NCBI GenBank assembly: GCA_022448705.1
Contig: JAKUUF010000017.1
Span: 1-18,511 of the forward strand
DNA length: 18,511 bases
Direction: 5' to 3'
DNA from: SAR324 cluster bacterium
Lineage (GTDB): Bacteria; SAR324; NAC60-12
The notes under the pieces were generated by a model that had not been told where the DNA came from, made no database searches, and worked only from the letters and a program-made list of their open reading frames with translations. Position 1 is the first letter of the stretch. Each line of letters starts with the position of its first letter. A program made the translations under genes and the position numbers. This document shows positions 1-7,533 of the stretch, piece after piece.

Positions 1-1
1 C

Positions 2-163
2 TACGCAAATCTTAGTGAAATAATAATTGATATAAAAGCTATATCAACAATAGTCTTCTCAGAGTCGACTTTCTTGAATAAATCTACATTAGCAGAAGAA
101 GCAAAGAAGGTGAAAGAACAAGTACTTAGAAAGAAGAAGAAGGAACAGGTAGGCACTCCTTAA
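2..163 (+). CDS. 3' end of an unidentified protein gene (partial)
   Basis: An open frame runs from the left edge to a TAA at 161-163 and gives about 53 C-terminal residues. It begins mid-protein, so no start can be named. The visible part has an Ile-rich stretch (SEIIIDIKAISTIVF) followed by a strongly basic, probably helical tail with the run RKKKKEQ just before the end. I do not recognise the family. The frame is supported only by being uninterrupted, by protein-like composition and by the charged tail; a chance frame of this length is possible. The following 150 bases up to the tRNA hold no gene that I can see. Confidence 0.5.
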   Translation, partial: YANLSEIIIDIKAISTIVFSESTFLNKSTLAEEAKKVKEQVLRKKKKEQVGTP

Positions 164-314
164 AACTTTTCAGGACTTCATTAATAAAAAACTTTAAAGG
201 AGAAAAAATAGCAACAATTATTTGAGGAGGATTCGAGAAAGAACCAACAGCCAGTGTTTACAACAGTTTATAGCTTGTATATGGGGCGATATGGGATAGG
301 ATGGAATAGGTATG

Positions 315-404
315 TGGCGGAGAGAGAGGGATTCGAACCCTCGGTACGGTTGCCCGCACACGTGATTTCCAGTCACGCACCTTCGGCCACTCGGTCATCT
401 CTCC
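315..404 (-). tRNA. tRNA-Ser (anticodon GGA), CCA encoded
   Basis: Read on the minus strand the element starts GGAGAGA at 404 and closes with TCTCTCC plus discriminator G, giving a seven-pair acceptor stem. A five-pair anticodon stem (CGTGA/TCACG) encloses the loop CTGGAAA with anticodon GGA, which decodes UCC and UCU. A long variable arm typical of class II tRNAs follows, then a five-pair T stem (GAGGG/CCCTC) with loop TTCGAAT. The 3' CCA is encoded (315-317). It is transcribed away from the plus-strand gene pair to its right. A run of residues resembling a protein on the opposite strand is an artefact of this tRNA. Confidence 0.97.
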
Positions 405-447
405 GCAGCAGAAATTCTCCGCCAAAAAATCCCTTTCGGAGCAGCCA

Positions 448-476
448 ATTCTAACTAACGAGACTTATCCGTGCAA
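448..476 (-). promoter_or_regulatory. putative sigma70-type promoter of tRNA-Ser
   Basis: On the minus strand TTGCAC (471-476) and TAGAAT (448-453) are separated by exactly 17 bases. The -10 matches consensus at five of six positions, the -35 at three. Transcription would start near 441, about 37 bases before the mature tRNA 5' end, a normal leader length. Position and spacing are the support. Confidence 0.5.
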
Positions 477-492
477 GCTTTTTGCAAAGCTT
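475..492. repeat. perfect short inverted repeat (AAGCTTT/AAAGCTT)
   Basis: A seven-base perfect inverted repeat with a TTGC loop lies between the divergent tRNA-Ser and the membrane protein gene, overlapping the upstream edge of the presumed tRNA promoter -35. It could be a regulator site or a small hairpin; there is no U-tract on either side that would make it a terminator. Function unknown. Confidence 0.35.
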
Positions 493-551
493 AGCTCACA
501 CTTAGAGATTCCATCACGTTCTTTTGCTTGTGATACATTCACAGGCTTTGT

Positions 552-1517
552 ATGCTGAATGATTACAGAGCCAGAAAATTAATTTTACAACATTCTATGA
601 ATTTACTCACTTATAATCACACTATTTCATCATTGTTTATCCTGAGCGGCAGACTGTATCAGAAAAACATTATCCCGATTTTGATTTTAACAGCCGTATT
701 GATTGCACCTGCATTCCTGATTGGTTTTGCAGGAATGAGTGAGGTTGAAAGTATTGTATTTTTTCTTTCTGTCAGGGTATTGGAAGCAGGGATCACACTG
801 GGAATAATCGGCACAGCTTTCGGCAGATTTTTCCCCGCACTTGGAATTCTGCGTGTGTTTCGTTCAATTATACTGCTGGGCACCATACATGTTGCCATCC
901 TGCAATACCTGCTCTTTATTACTGGTGTGATGGGGCTGACTCTTCCTTTTCCATTCAATATTCTTATAATAGCACTCTGGCTTGGCGGTTTGCTGCTGAC
1001 ATCAATGTCACAGCCTGTATTCATTGTTGAAGGAGTGCGCGGAATACGGGCGATGATAAGGAGCATACAACTGGCACGCGGTGATTTATCACGTGTTTTT
1101 TTTGTAGTTGTTATCAGCACCATATTGCAGTTTATTGTTTTTGCTGTTTTTTTCACCCTGTTCATGCCTGAATTTAATTTAAATGCTGAGCAAAATCAAA
1201 GCAGCTCACTTCCCATATTAATGTCAGAAATATTGAATGATCCAGAAGTTCATCTTGCAATCCGCTGGTCACAATATCTGGCATCACTGCTGTTCTATCC
1301 ATTTGCTTCACTGGTTACCGGTTTACTGTATTTCGATCTGGCCAGCCGACAGCAGGTACTGAATGTTGATAAACTGGCACAATTCTCAAATCGAATGTTT
1401 GGTACAAGTCTGTCTGAAACTGAAGAATCTGATAAAGATGATAATGAGGAAATCATTGAGCCAGCCAAAGTGGAAGTCATTGATCCTGAACAAGTGGATG
1501 AAAATAAGGACAAATGA
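552..1517 (+). CDS. polytopic inner-membrane protein, unknown function
   Basis: The 321-residue product shows about six hydrophobic segments: roughly residues 37-60, 68-95, 105-125, 132-155, 180-205 and 245-268. After the last helix comes the sequence GLLYFDLASRQQ and then a very acidic cytoplasmic tail of about 35 residues rich in Glu and Asp. The closing pattern (Pro, helix, LLYFDL, basic residues) resembles the GDPD-membrane-domain/DUF975-like group of integral membrane proteins, but I cannot assign a family firmly. No Shine-Dalgarno precedes the ATG at 552; a second in-frame ATG at 597 (residue 16) is an equal candidate and would remove a short charged leader. The stop overlaps the engB start (ATGA at 1514-1517), so the two genes are almost certainly co-translated. 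Confidence 0.75.
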   Translation: MLNDYRARKLILQHSMNLLTYNHTISSLFILSGRLYQKNIIPILILTAVLIAPAFLIGFAGMSEVESIVFFLSVRVLEAGITLGIIGTAFGRFFPALGILRVFRSIILLGTIHVAILQYLLFITGVMGLTLPFPFNILIIALWLGGLLLTSMSQPVFIVEGVRGIRAMIRSIQLARGDLSRVFFVVVISTILQFIVFAVFFTLFMPEFNLNAEQNQSSSLPILMSEILNDPEVHLAIRWSQYLASLLFYPFASLVTGLLYFDLASRQQVLNVDKLAQFSNRMFGTSLSETEESDKDDNEEIIEPAKVEVIDPEQVDENKDK

Positions 1518-2095
1518 AAATCCACTCTGCTGAATTTCTGCTGAGTGCATCAACAACAAGGCAATTCCCTGCAGCAACACTCCCTGAGATTGCTTTTGCC
1601 GGACGTTCTAACGTAGGCAAATCCACACTGATCAATTCTCTTCTGAATAGAAAGAAACTGGTTAAAACTAGTGCAACACCTGGAAAAACTCAGTTGATTA
1701 ATTTTTTCAAGATTAATGACCAATTTTATTTTGTTGATCTCCCCGGATATGGTTACGCAAAGGTTCCGGAAAGCGTTCGGCGCAAATGGCAGAACCTTGT
1801 TGAAGCTTATTTAAGTGAGCGTGAAACTCTTAGAAATGTAGTGCTGATTATTGACTGCAGGCACAATCCCACAGTACAGGACAGGCAATTGCTGGAGTGG
1901 CTGGAATATTATCAGCGGCCGTCACTAATTGTAGCCAGCAAAATTGACAAATTAAAGCGAGGACAGGTTCAGAAGCATCTACAGAAAATCAAACATGATC
2001 TTTCCATTGAGTCTGTTCCACTAGGCCATTCTTCAATGCAATATGGAAGGAGGGAAGAGATCTGGAAAAAACTGGTTCCCTGGATTGAAACCTGA
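1514..2095 (+). CDS. engB: ribosome-biogenesis GTP-binding protein EngB/YsxC/YihA
   Basis: A 193-residue cytoplasmic TRAFAC-class GTPase of the EngB family, which takes part in late assembly of the large ribosomal subunit and is usually essential. The G1 P-loop is GRSNVGKS (residues 30-37), followed by the family signature TPGKTQ (55-60), G3 DLPGYGYAKV (75-84), G4 SKIDK (142-146, with Ser in place of the usual Thr) and a G5-like HSSMQYG (172-178). Length is normal for the family. The start overlaps the stop of the upstream membrane protein gene, and an AGGA lies three bases upstream, consistent with translational coupling. It converges with ndk with a 53-base gap that lacks a strong terminator. 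Confidence 0.96.
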   Translation: MKIHSAEFLLSASTTRQFPAATLPEIAFAGRSNVGKSTLINSLLNRKKLVKTSATPGKTQLINFFKINDQFYFVDLPGYGYAKVPESVRRKWQNLVEAYLSERETLRNVVLIIDCRHNPTVQDRQLLEWLEYYQRPSLIVASKIDKLKRGQVQKHLQKIKHDLSIESVPLGHSSMQYGRREEIWKKLVPWIET

Positions 2096-2148
2096 GAATG
2101 AGTAGAAATCTTACTCAAACAGGATATTCTACGTTTCAAAAAAATAGA

Positions 2149-2580
2149 TCAGGAAGCAGAATTTACTCTTTCTGTCTGTGAAAAGAAGTAAGCAATTTCA
2201 ACAGCCGCGTTTTCAAGACTGTCTGAGCCATGGACTGTATTTTCCCCCAGACTCTCTGCATAATCACGTCTAATTGTTCCTTCTGCTGCTTCGGCAGGAT
2301 TAGTTGCCCCCATTATTTCCCTGTGATGTGAAACTGCGTTCTCACCTTCAAGAATTGATACCACAACAGGACCAGAGCTCATGAATTGTGTGAGTTCACT
2401 GAAGAAAGGACGTTCACGGTGAACCGCGTAAAACCCTTCTGCCTCCGATATGGTCATGTGAATCATTTTGGTAGCAACAATGCGCAGGTTATTTTCTTCA
2501 AATCGACTGAGTATTTTTCCCACAAGATTTCGCCTTACTCCGTCTGGCTTGATGATTGATAAAGTTTGTTCCAGTGCCAT
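2149..2580 (-). CDS. ndk: nucleoside diphosphate kinase
   Basis: A 143-residue NDP kinase, which transfers the gamma phosphate of ATP to nucleoside diphosphates by a phospho-histidine ping-pong mechanism. The sequence shows the N-terminal IIKPDGV (9-15), the RERPFF block (55-60), GATNPAEAAEGTIRRDY (91-107) and the active-site NTVHGSDS with catalytic His117. The sequence is complete and of normal length. Its ATG has no Shine-Dalgarno, but a good sigma70-like promoter lies just upstream (2623-2651), so it is probably transcribed on its own as well as by read-through from hisH. It ends facing engB. Confidence 0.97.
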   Translation of the reverse strand: MALEQTLSIIKPDGVRRNLVGKILSRFEENNLRIVATKMIHMTISEAEGFYAVHRERPFFSELTQFMSSGPVVVSILEGENAVSHHREIMGATNPAEAAEGTIRRDYAESLGENTVHGSDSLENAAVEIAYFFSQTERVNSAS

Positions 2581-2622
2581 TATTTTAAATATTAAATTGT
2601 TATTGTTTTTTTCTTTGGATCC

Positions 2623-2651
2623 ATTATCAGGACTAGGCTTTAATTTTTCAA
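2623..2651 (-). promoter_or_regulatory. putative sigma70-type promoter of ndk
   Basis: On the minus strand TTGAAA (2646-2651) and GATAAT (2623-2628) are separated by 17 bases; each hexamer matches consensus at five of six positions. Transcription would start near 2616, giving a leader of about 35 bases. It lies in the 98-base hisH-ndk gap, where an independent promoter is expected. This is the best promoter match I found in the window. Confidence 0.6.
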
Positions 2652-2678
2652 ATTATTCTATATGAACTTGAGAAAGCT

Positions 2679-3281
2679 CTATGTGAGCGTACAGAAGTTT
2701 TTCAACAACTGCAGTCCCGCATTTTGGCTTTTTTCAGGATGAAACTGTACACCCCACAAATTGTCTTTACAGACAACTGAAGCAAAGTCATATCCATAAT
2801 TTGTGATTCCTAGAACCTGATCACTGTTTGCAGGCTCCAAGTGATAGGAGTGAACAAAGTAAAAATGCATTTCATCAGAAACATCCTTGAACAGTAGATT
2901 TTTTTTTTGCTGTGTAACGGAGTTCCATCCAATTTGAGGAATTTTCAGTTCATGACTGAAACGTTTTACTTTCCCTTGAATCCAGCCTAATCCGTCATGA
3001 AAACCATCTTCTTCGCTGTTATCCATCAACAATTGTGCCCCCACACAAACTCCCAGCATTGGAGTTCCTGACTGCACTTTTTCATGCAGTGCCTCAAGCA
3101 TTCCTGAATGTTTTAAATGATCCATAGCCGGAGCAAATGCACCCACTCCCGGCAGCAAAATTCGATCTGCTTTTTTAACATCATCTGCATGGGAGACAAG
3201 TTTACTTTCAATTCCACCATAATCCAAAGCGTTTTTCAGGTTATGCAGGTTACCCACATTGTAATCAATGATTACATTCAT
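2679..3281 (-). CDS. hisH: imidazole glycerol phosphate synthase, glutaminase subunit HisH
   Basis: A 200-residue class I glutamine amidotransferase that supplies ammonia to HisF in the fifth step of histidine synthesis. It starts with the typical IIDYNVGNLHN (4-14), has the oxyanion-region PGVGAF (44-49), the nucleophile elbow GVCVGAQLL with Cys79 (usually GxCLGMQ), and the remaining triad residues in VQFHPEKS (His181, Glu183). The conserved FVHSYH block (142-147) is present. It follows hisB after only five bases and has no Shine-Dalgarno of its own, so coupling to hisB is likely. Its partner hisF, and hisA, are not in the window, so the histidine genes are split in this genome. Confidence 0.96.
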   Translation of the reverse strand: MNVIIDYNVGNLHNLKNALDYGGIESKLVSHADDVKKADRILLPGVGAFAPAMDHLKHSGMLEALHEKVQSGTPMLGVCVGAQLLMDNSEEDGFHDGLGWIQGKVKRFSHELKIPQIGWNSVTQQKKNLLFKDVSDEMHFYFVHSYHLEPANSDQVLGITNYGYDFASVVCKDNLWGVQFHPEKSQNAGLQLLKNFCTLT

Positions 3282-3286
3282 GATAA

Positions 3287-3880
3287 TCAGAGAATCCCCT
3301 TGGTTGATGCTACTCCAGTACGACGGGGATCAATTTCAACAGCCTGCCTTAATGCCCTTCCTAATGCCTTAAACAGACCTTCGCATTTGTGATGATCGTT
3401 AATTCCATAAAGAATGGACATATGCAGTGTCATCCTGGAAGACATGGCAAGTGATTTGAAAAAGTGCCTGATCATCTGAGTGTCCAGACTACCTATTGAT
3501 GCCTGTACAAATTCTCCGGAAAAGACAAATTCAGGTCTGCCTGACAAATCAAGTGCAACCCGCAGCAGGGCTTCATCCATGGGGAGATAGGAAAAACCGT
3601 ATCGAACAATTCCTTTTTTTTCACCAACTGCTTCGGCCAGGGCACTTCCAAGAGCGATGGCGATATCTTCAGTTGTGTGATGGGCATCAATTTCCAGATC
3701 GCCTTTGCAGGTTAATTTTAGATTGAACAAACCGTGAAAGGCCCATAAATCCAGCATATGGTCCAGAAATCCTATTCCGGTTTTAACATCTGCTTTTCCG
3801 GAACCGTCAATGTTAAGTTCGAGTTTTATTTTCGTTTCGCTGGTTATTCTTTCAATCTTTGCGATTCTTTTTTGTTTCAT
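3287..3880 (-). CDS. hisB: imidazoleglycerol-phosphate dehydratase (monofunctional HisB)
   Basis: A 197-residue manganese-dependent dehydratase that converts imidazole glycerol phosphate to imidazole acetol phosphate. Both His-rich metal-binding motifs are visible: AHHTTEDIAIALG (66-78) and NDHHKCEGLFKALGRAL (161-177). GFLDHML (37-43) and the terminal DPRRTGVASTKG (184-195) are also typical. There is no N-terminal phosphatase domain, so this is the short form. A purine-rich GGGGA lies five bases before the ATG and supports the start. It follows the outer-membrane barrel gene after 30 bases and runs directly into hisH. Confidence 0.97.
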   Translation of the reverse strand: MKQKRIAKIERITSETKIKLELNIDGSGKADVKTGIGFLDHMLDLWAFHGLFNLKLTCKGDLEIDAHHTTEDIAIALGSALAEAVGEKKGIVRYGFSYLPMDEALLRVALDLSGRPEFVFSGEFVQASIGSLDTQMIRHFFKSLAMSSRMTLHMSILYGINDHHKCEGLFKALGRALRQAVEIDPRRTGVASTKGIL

Positions 3881-3910
3881 AAATCCCCTTCTGGATTTGG
3901 AAATGGCATA

Positions 3911-5491
3911 TCAAAATGAGTAAGTAAGTCTCCCTGCAAAATGAAAGATCAGGTGTTTCTCTCCGCTTGAAGCAGTATGGTCATCATAACTGAATGCTCC
4001 TGAAGGCACGAATGCGTTAATATCCAGGTCCAGTTCAGCATGATTTATTATCTGCATAGTGAAAGTATTATCCCATTCATTACCAATCATGGTTGATTTA
4101 TTACCAAGAGCGTCAATTACTGGTTTGAGTCGCTTCAGCTGGTAAAGCCCAAAACGATAAACTGCAGTTGTTTCGGGGATGTCATAGCGGTAACGCAATC
4201 CGTTCATTTGCGTGTTGTTTATGGAGTGTCCGAGTCCTGTACCGCTGTTGAGTTCAGGGCTGCCCCCATTGAAGTAAAACTGTGTGCCACGATAAGTCCC
4301 CGGCGCAATTTCAAAATATCCTTCCAGATTCCGTTTGTAATTAACTCCATTTTTGCTGCTGTCCTCCAGCTGATCATCACCCTGTGCCATCATGCTGATA
4401 AATGTAAATTCATCACCATCTCTTTTCCAGCTGAGTTGCAGTTCGGCGGCCCCTCCGGAAATTTTTCTTTTCTCCAGATTATGCCTGTCGTCATATAGGA
4501 AATAATTTCGATTGCCCTGATTGGAAATAATATCAGCATAAACAGCCCATACAGGTGTTTCCCAATTTATTCGCAGTCCAAAATATTCCTGTTCGTGAGC
4601 ATTGTAGTAAATAGGTTTGCAGTCAGAATTAAGCGTGTAATCCTTAAGACTTGAATTGCAACTGCTTCCTGATTTAAAACCGCTACTTTCAAGGCTGGCT
4701 AAAGTACTGTCTGAAATGCGCCTCGCAGGTACATTGTTCAGTCCTAAGGGGACATCGTGTTCTGTGTATTTGATACGGAATAATTCTAACCGTAGGGAAT
4801 CAATAATTTCTCCTTGAGAATCCACATCATGCCAGAATGGGTAATCCAAAGAAAAGAAATAAAGCCAGTCAGCATCTGCCGAGGATAGCTTCATAGCCCC
4901 AATTTCATAACACCAAGTACCTGCTTTGCAGCGCTGTGAAAAACCACTGAGGATTCCTGAGAATACTTTACCCCTGCGGTCGCCAATGTTAATCACATGT
5001 TTTCCCAATTTTGTCTCTTCATTAGGATTCCTGTTAAGTTCCAGATAGGATTGTCTTGCAGTGAGATTTGCTGCTTGAGATTCAGATCCTGTTATACGGG
5101 AAGTCCGGGATGCCCTGATATCTGACTGATAAATTGGTTCCTGATTGGTTGCAATTTCCAGGTTTAATGAAATCACCCTGTGTACCATTGAACGCAGATG
5201 AATACGCAGGTCTTGGTCAAAAGAAAATTCTTCAGGGGAATTGGTTTCCGTACGTGATTCCGGTAGAGACTGCGAATGAATCTTCGACGTTCGAAATCTG
5301 TAATCTCCTGAGAGCTTTAAACCTGGAGAAAATGTTAGATGTTCTTCTCGTTCAGAAACATCACCTCTTTCCAAGGGAACAAAATTAGCCTGCGCATACG
5401 CAGAGCGGACGTCTGTCAAAAAAAACAATAAGATTAAGACAGGAAAGATTGAACCTAGTCGGATTGCACAAATCCGAAGACAGGTAGGCAT
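3911..5491 (-). CDS. outer-membrane beta-barrel protein (alginate-export/porin-like)
   Basis: The 526-residue product starts with a Sec signal peptide: basic start, hydrophobic core SIFPVLILLFFL, likely cleavage after AYA or AQA near residues 33-35. The mature part alternates polar and aromatic residues in the way of transmembrane beta strands and ends in TYSF, the C-terminal Phe signal recognised by the BAM complex. The opening strand pattern (SGDYRFR, then DLRIHLRS and LNLEIATN) resembles the alginate-export family, whose members are 16-18-stranded barrels, but the substrate cannot be inferred. Several Cys residues (for example in QRCKAGTWCYE and SSCNSSLKDYTLNSDC) could form disulphides in loops. 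It lies 126 bases downstream of the TerB-like gene and 30 bases upstream of hisB, with no functional link to histidine synthesis that I can see. No Shine-Dalgarno before the ATG. Confidence 0.8.
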   Translation of the reverse strand: MPTCLRICAIRLGSIFPVLILLFFLTDVRSAYAQANFVPLERGDVSEREEHLTFSPGLKLSGDYRFRTSKIHSQSLPESRTETNSPEEFSFDQDLRIHLRSMVHRVISLNLEIATNQEPIYQSDIRASRTSRITGSESQAANLTARQSYLELNRNPNEETKLGKHVINIGDRRGKVFSGILSGFSQRCKAGTWCYEIGAMKLSSADADWLYFFSLDYPFWHDVDSQGEIIDSLRLELFRIKYTEHDVPLGLNNVPARRISDSTLASLESSGFKSGSSCNSSLKDYTLNSDCKPIYYNAHEQEYFGLRINWETPVWAVYADIISNQGNRNYFLYDDRHNLEKRKISGGAAELQLSWKRDGDEFTFISMMAQGDDQLEDSSKNGVNYKRNLEGYFEIAPGTYRGTQFYFNGGSPELNSGTGLGHSINNTQMNGLRYRYDIPETTAVYRFGLYQLKRLKPVIDALGNKSTMIGNEWDNTFTMQIINHAELDLDINAFVPSGAFSYDDHTASSGEKHLIFHFAGRLTYSF

Positions 5492-5511
5492 ATAATATTG
5501 AAAATACGTAA

Positions 5512-5525
5512 AATAATTAATTATT
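5512..5525. repeat. 14-base perfect palindrome upstream of the barrel gene
   Basis: AATAATTAATTATT is perfectly self-complementary and lies 21 bases upstream of the start codon of the outer-membrane barrel gene. Its placement suits an operator, and porin-type genes are often regulated, but the sequence is pure A/T in an AT-rich gap and does not match the Fur consensus. It could be chance. Confidence 0.25.
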
Positions 5526-5617
5526 GTGATCAGGAAAATGGGTAACAGCTACATTCTTATTTAAAGAATACCCTGCAGGTGCAGTACATTTAATGGTGAC
5601 AAGTTTCTATTAATAAT

Positions 5618-6103
5618 TCAAAGAATGCTCTCAATTATTCGTGAGCGAAAATTATTGCTTTTATTTAAATCCTCTTTCAATTTGCGGTTGATTTCCATTT
5701 GTTTCAAAGTCCACTGTATTACTGCTTTGATTAAATCATCATCCAGTCCCATGCAAAGTCCACATTTTTTCAGCATTTCTGCTTCACTTTTCTTAAGCTC
5801 TCCATCAATCACCGCAATTGCAGCAAGGTAAAAGAATACTTTGATAGCTAATTCATCGTTTATTCTGATGCTCTTGATCTCTATTATTTCCTTTTTCTTC
5901 ACTCTATCCATCAGTGCATGAATTTCTTCCTTATCTTGAAGAAGTCCAATAGCTTCCTGCAGAGCTACAAACTCATGTTTTTCAATTATCCCGTCAGCAA
6001 CTACAATGTTTGCGATTGCGTTTACAACCCAGTCGAGGGTTTCTTTTGAGGAATTTATAAAAACATCTTTAGCTAATTCTCGATCTAAATGTAATTTATA
6101 CAT
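5618..6103 (-). CDS. TerB-like (tellurite-resistance/DjlA superfamily) protein
   Basis: A 161-residue, all-helical soluble protein without signal peptide. It carries two copies of the characteristic TerB-superfamily element, an acidic turn between helices: VVADGIIEKHE (34-44) and AVIDGELKKSE (97-107), spaced as expected for the duplicated helical fold. Acidic side chains in these turns bind metal in characterised TerB proteins. Biological role is unknown; the domain occurs in stress-response and membrane-associated contexts and does not by itself imply tellurite resistance. No other ter genes are present. It follows proA after 45 bases. Confidence 0.65.
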   Translation of the reverse strand: MYKLHLDRELAKDVFINSSKETLDWVVNAIANIVVADGIIEKHEFVALQEAIGLLQDKEEIHALMDRVKKKEIIEIKSIRINDELAIKVFFYLAAIAVIDGELKKSEAEMLKKCGLCMGLDDDLIKAVIQWTLKQMEINRKLKEDLNKSNNFRSRIIESIL

Positions 6104-6148
6104 GGCAGTTTAATTGTAGTTCTAATAAAACAACTTAAATATCTTTGT

Positions 6149-7486
6149 TCACAATTTAATATCCTGATGAATAAAATCCTTTTTACCTTTACCGTAACTT
6201 CCTGCAACATGGCCATTACCATATAATTTGTATTTGTAAATTACAAGACCCTCAAGACCCACAGGACCGCGGGCATGGGTTTTTCCGGTACTTACCACTA
6301 CTTCTGCTCCCAAACCATAACGAAAACCGTCAGCAAAACGGGTTGAGGCGTTCCAGAATACTCCTGCTGCGTCAACAGTGTTCATGAACCACTCTGCAAG
6401 GTCTGAATTCTCAGTTACAATTGCTTCTGTATGTTTGGATCCAAACTGGCTGATGTGTTCTACTGCTTCTTCTGCAGATTTGACAGTTTTTATTGAAAGG
6501 ATTAAGTCTACATACTCAGTTTCCCAGTCTATATCTGCTGCCGCAGATAAATTTAAATCCGGATATGATTCCAGACGTTTTTTTGTTTCCGGACAGACCC
6601 TTAATTCTACCCCTGAATCCTGCATTTTAAGCAATATGTTCGCAAGCCAACTATCTGGATATTTGTGATGAACAAGCAGAGTTTCTAGAGCATTACAGAC
6701 AGCAGGATAATCAAGTTTTGCATCAAGTGCGACATCTAGGCTTTTTTCCTTGTCTGCATCCTCATGCAGATACACATGACAGATCCCATCACCATGTCCA
6801 AGCACAGGTGCACGCGCGTTTTCCTGTATATGCCTGACTAATTCGTTACTGCCTCTGGGTATAATTAAATCAATTCCGGAACCGATTTTTACCAGCTCAG
6901 TCACTTCATCCCGAGTCTCCACTAAAATGATAGCATTTTCCGGAACAGAATCACTTTTTGCCAACGTCTTTCGAATCAGTCCTGCTAACACACGATTTGA
7001 ATTTTGGGCTTCTTTCCCTCCTTTTAGAATTACAGCATTTCCAGATTTGAGGGCAAGAGCAGAAATCTGAACAACCACATCCGGACGTGATTCAAAGATC
7101 ACCATTATAACCCCGATCGGACATGAAACGCAGTGAAGATCCAGTCCATTATCCAGACGGGTTGCCTTCACTGTTTTGCCAGCAGGGTCTGGCAGGGCAG
7201 CAACGCTTTCACAATTTTGAGCCATCTGGTCAATTTTGACTTGGTTAAGCATCACACGCTTGCATGCACTGTATGTAAGCTCTCCTCTTTCCAGCATTTT
7301 GTTGGCAATTGTCATGTCCTTGGCGTTCTCAACCAATATCTCATCGGAATTTTCACGCAGTGTTTCTGCCAGATCATGCAGAATTTTATTTTTCTGTGAG
7401 GTATCAATATTTGCCATTGCAAGGCTGGCATCACGTGCCTGTTTCACATGCTGCTGCATTGACTGTGAAACATTTAGCTCACCCAT
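6149..7486 (-). CDS. proA: gamma-glutamyl phosphate reductase
   Basis: A 445-residue NADPH-dependent aldehyde-dehydrogenase-superfamily enzyme that reduces L-glutamyl 5-phosphate to glutamate semialdehyde, the second step of proline synthesis. Recognisable blocks are PIGVIMVIFESRPDV (123-137), LKSGNAVILKGGKEA (146-160), IIPRGSNELV (208-217), the catalytic YPAVCNALETLLVH with Cys264, and the C-terminal HARGPVGLEGL and GNGHVAGSYG. The length is slightly above the usual 415-420, mainly from the N and C ends. Its partner proB is not in the window. It follows bamA after 47 bases, with no Shine-Dalgarno visible. Confidence 0.96.
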   Translation of the reverse strand: MGELNVSQSMQQHVKQARDASLAMANIDTSQKNKILHDLAETLRENSDEILVENAKDMTIANKMLERGELTYSACKRVMLNQVKIDQMAQNCESVAALPDPAGKTVKATRLDNGLDLHCVSCPIGVIMVIFESRPDVVVQISALALKSGNAVILKGGKEAQNSNRVLAGLIRKTLAKSDSVPENAIILVETRDEVTELVKIGSGIDLIIPRGSNELVRHIQENARAPVLGHGDGICHVYLHEDADKEKSLDVALDAKLDYPAVCNALETLLVHHKYPDSWLANILLKMQDSGVELRVCPETKKRLESYPDLNLSAAADIDWETEYVDLILSIKTVKSAEEAVEHISQFGSKHTEAIVTENSDLAEWFMNTVDAAGVFWNASTRFADGFRYGLGAEVVVSTGKTHARGPVGLEGLVIYKYKLYGNGHVAGSYGKGKKDFIHQDIKL

Positions 7487-7533
7487 CTTGTTGATATTGA
7501 TTAAAGTTTAGATACGAATTTTTTATGAAAATA

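Noticed and set aside
155..203. Imperfect inverted repeat CTCCTTAAA...TTTAAAGGAG after the first partial gene
   Set aside because: One arm needs a bulge, the loop is about 30 bases, and no U-run follows.
254..454. Plus-strand open frame of 66 codons
   Set aside because: It is the antisense of tRNA-Ser; its AEREGFEPS-type sequence is a well-known artefact of reading through tRNA-Ser genes.
659..1165. Minus-strand open frame of 168 codons
   Set aside because: It lies inside the plus-strand membrane protein gene, has composition of an antisense shadow and no recognisable motif.
2096..2148. Possible bidirectional terminator between engB and ndk (GAGTA...TACTC)
   Set aside because: Only five base pairs and no adjacent U-tract; too weak to call.
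5618..6103. Tellurite-resistance operon
   Set aside because: Only a TerB-like domain is present, with no terA, terC, terD or terZ; the domain alone is not evidence for resistance.
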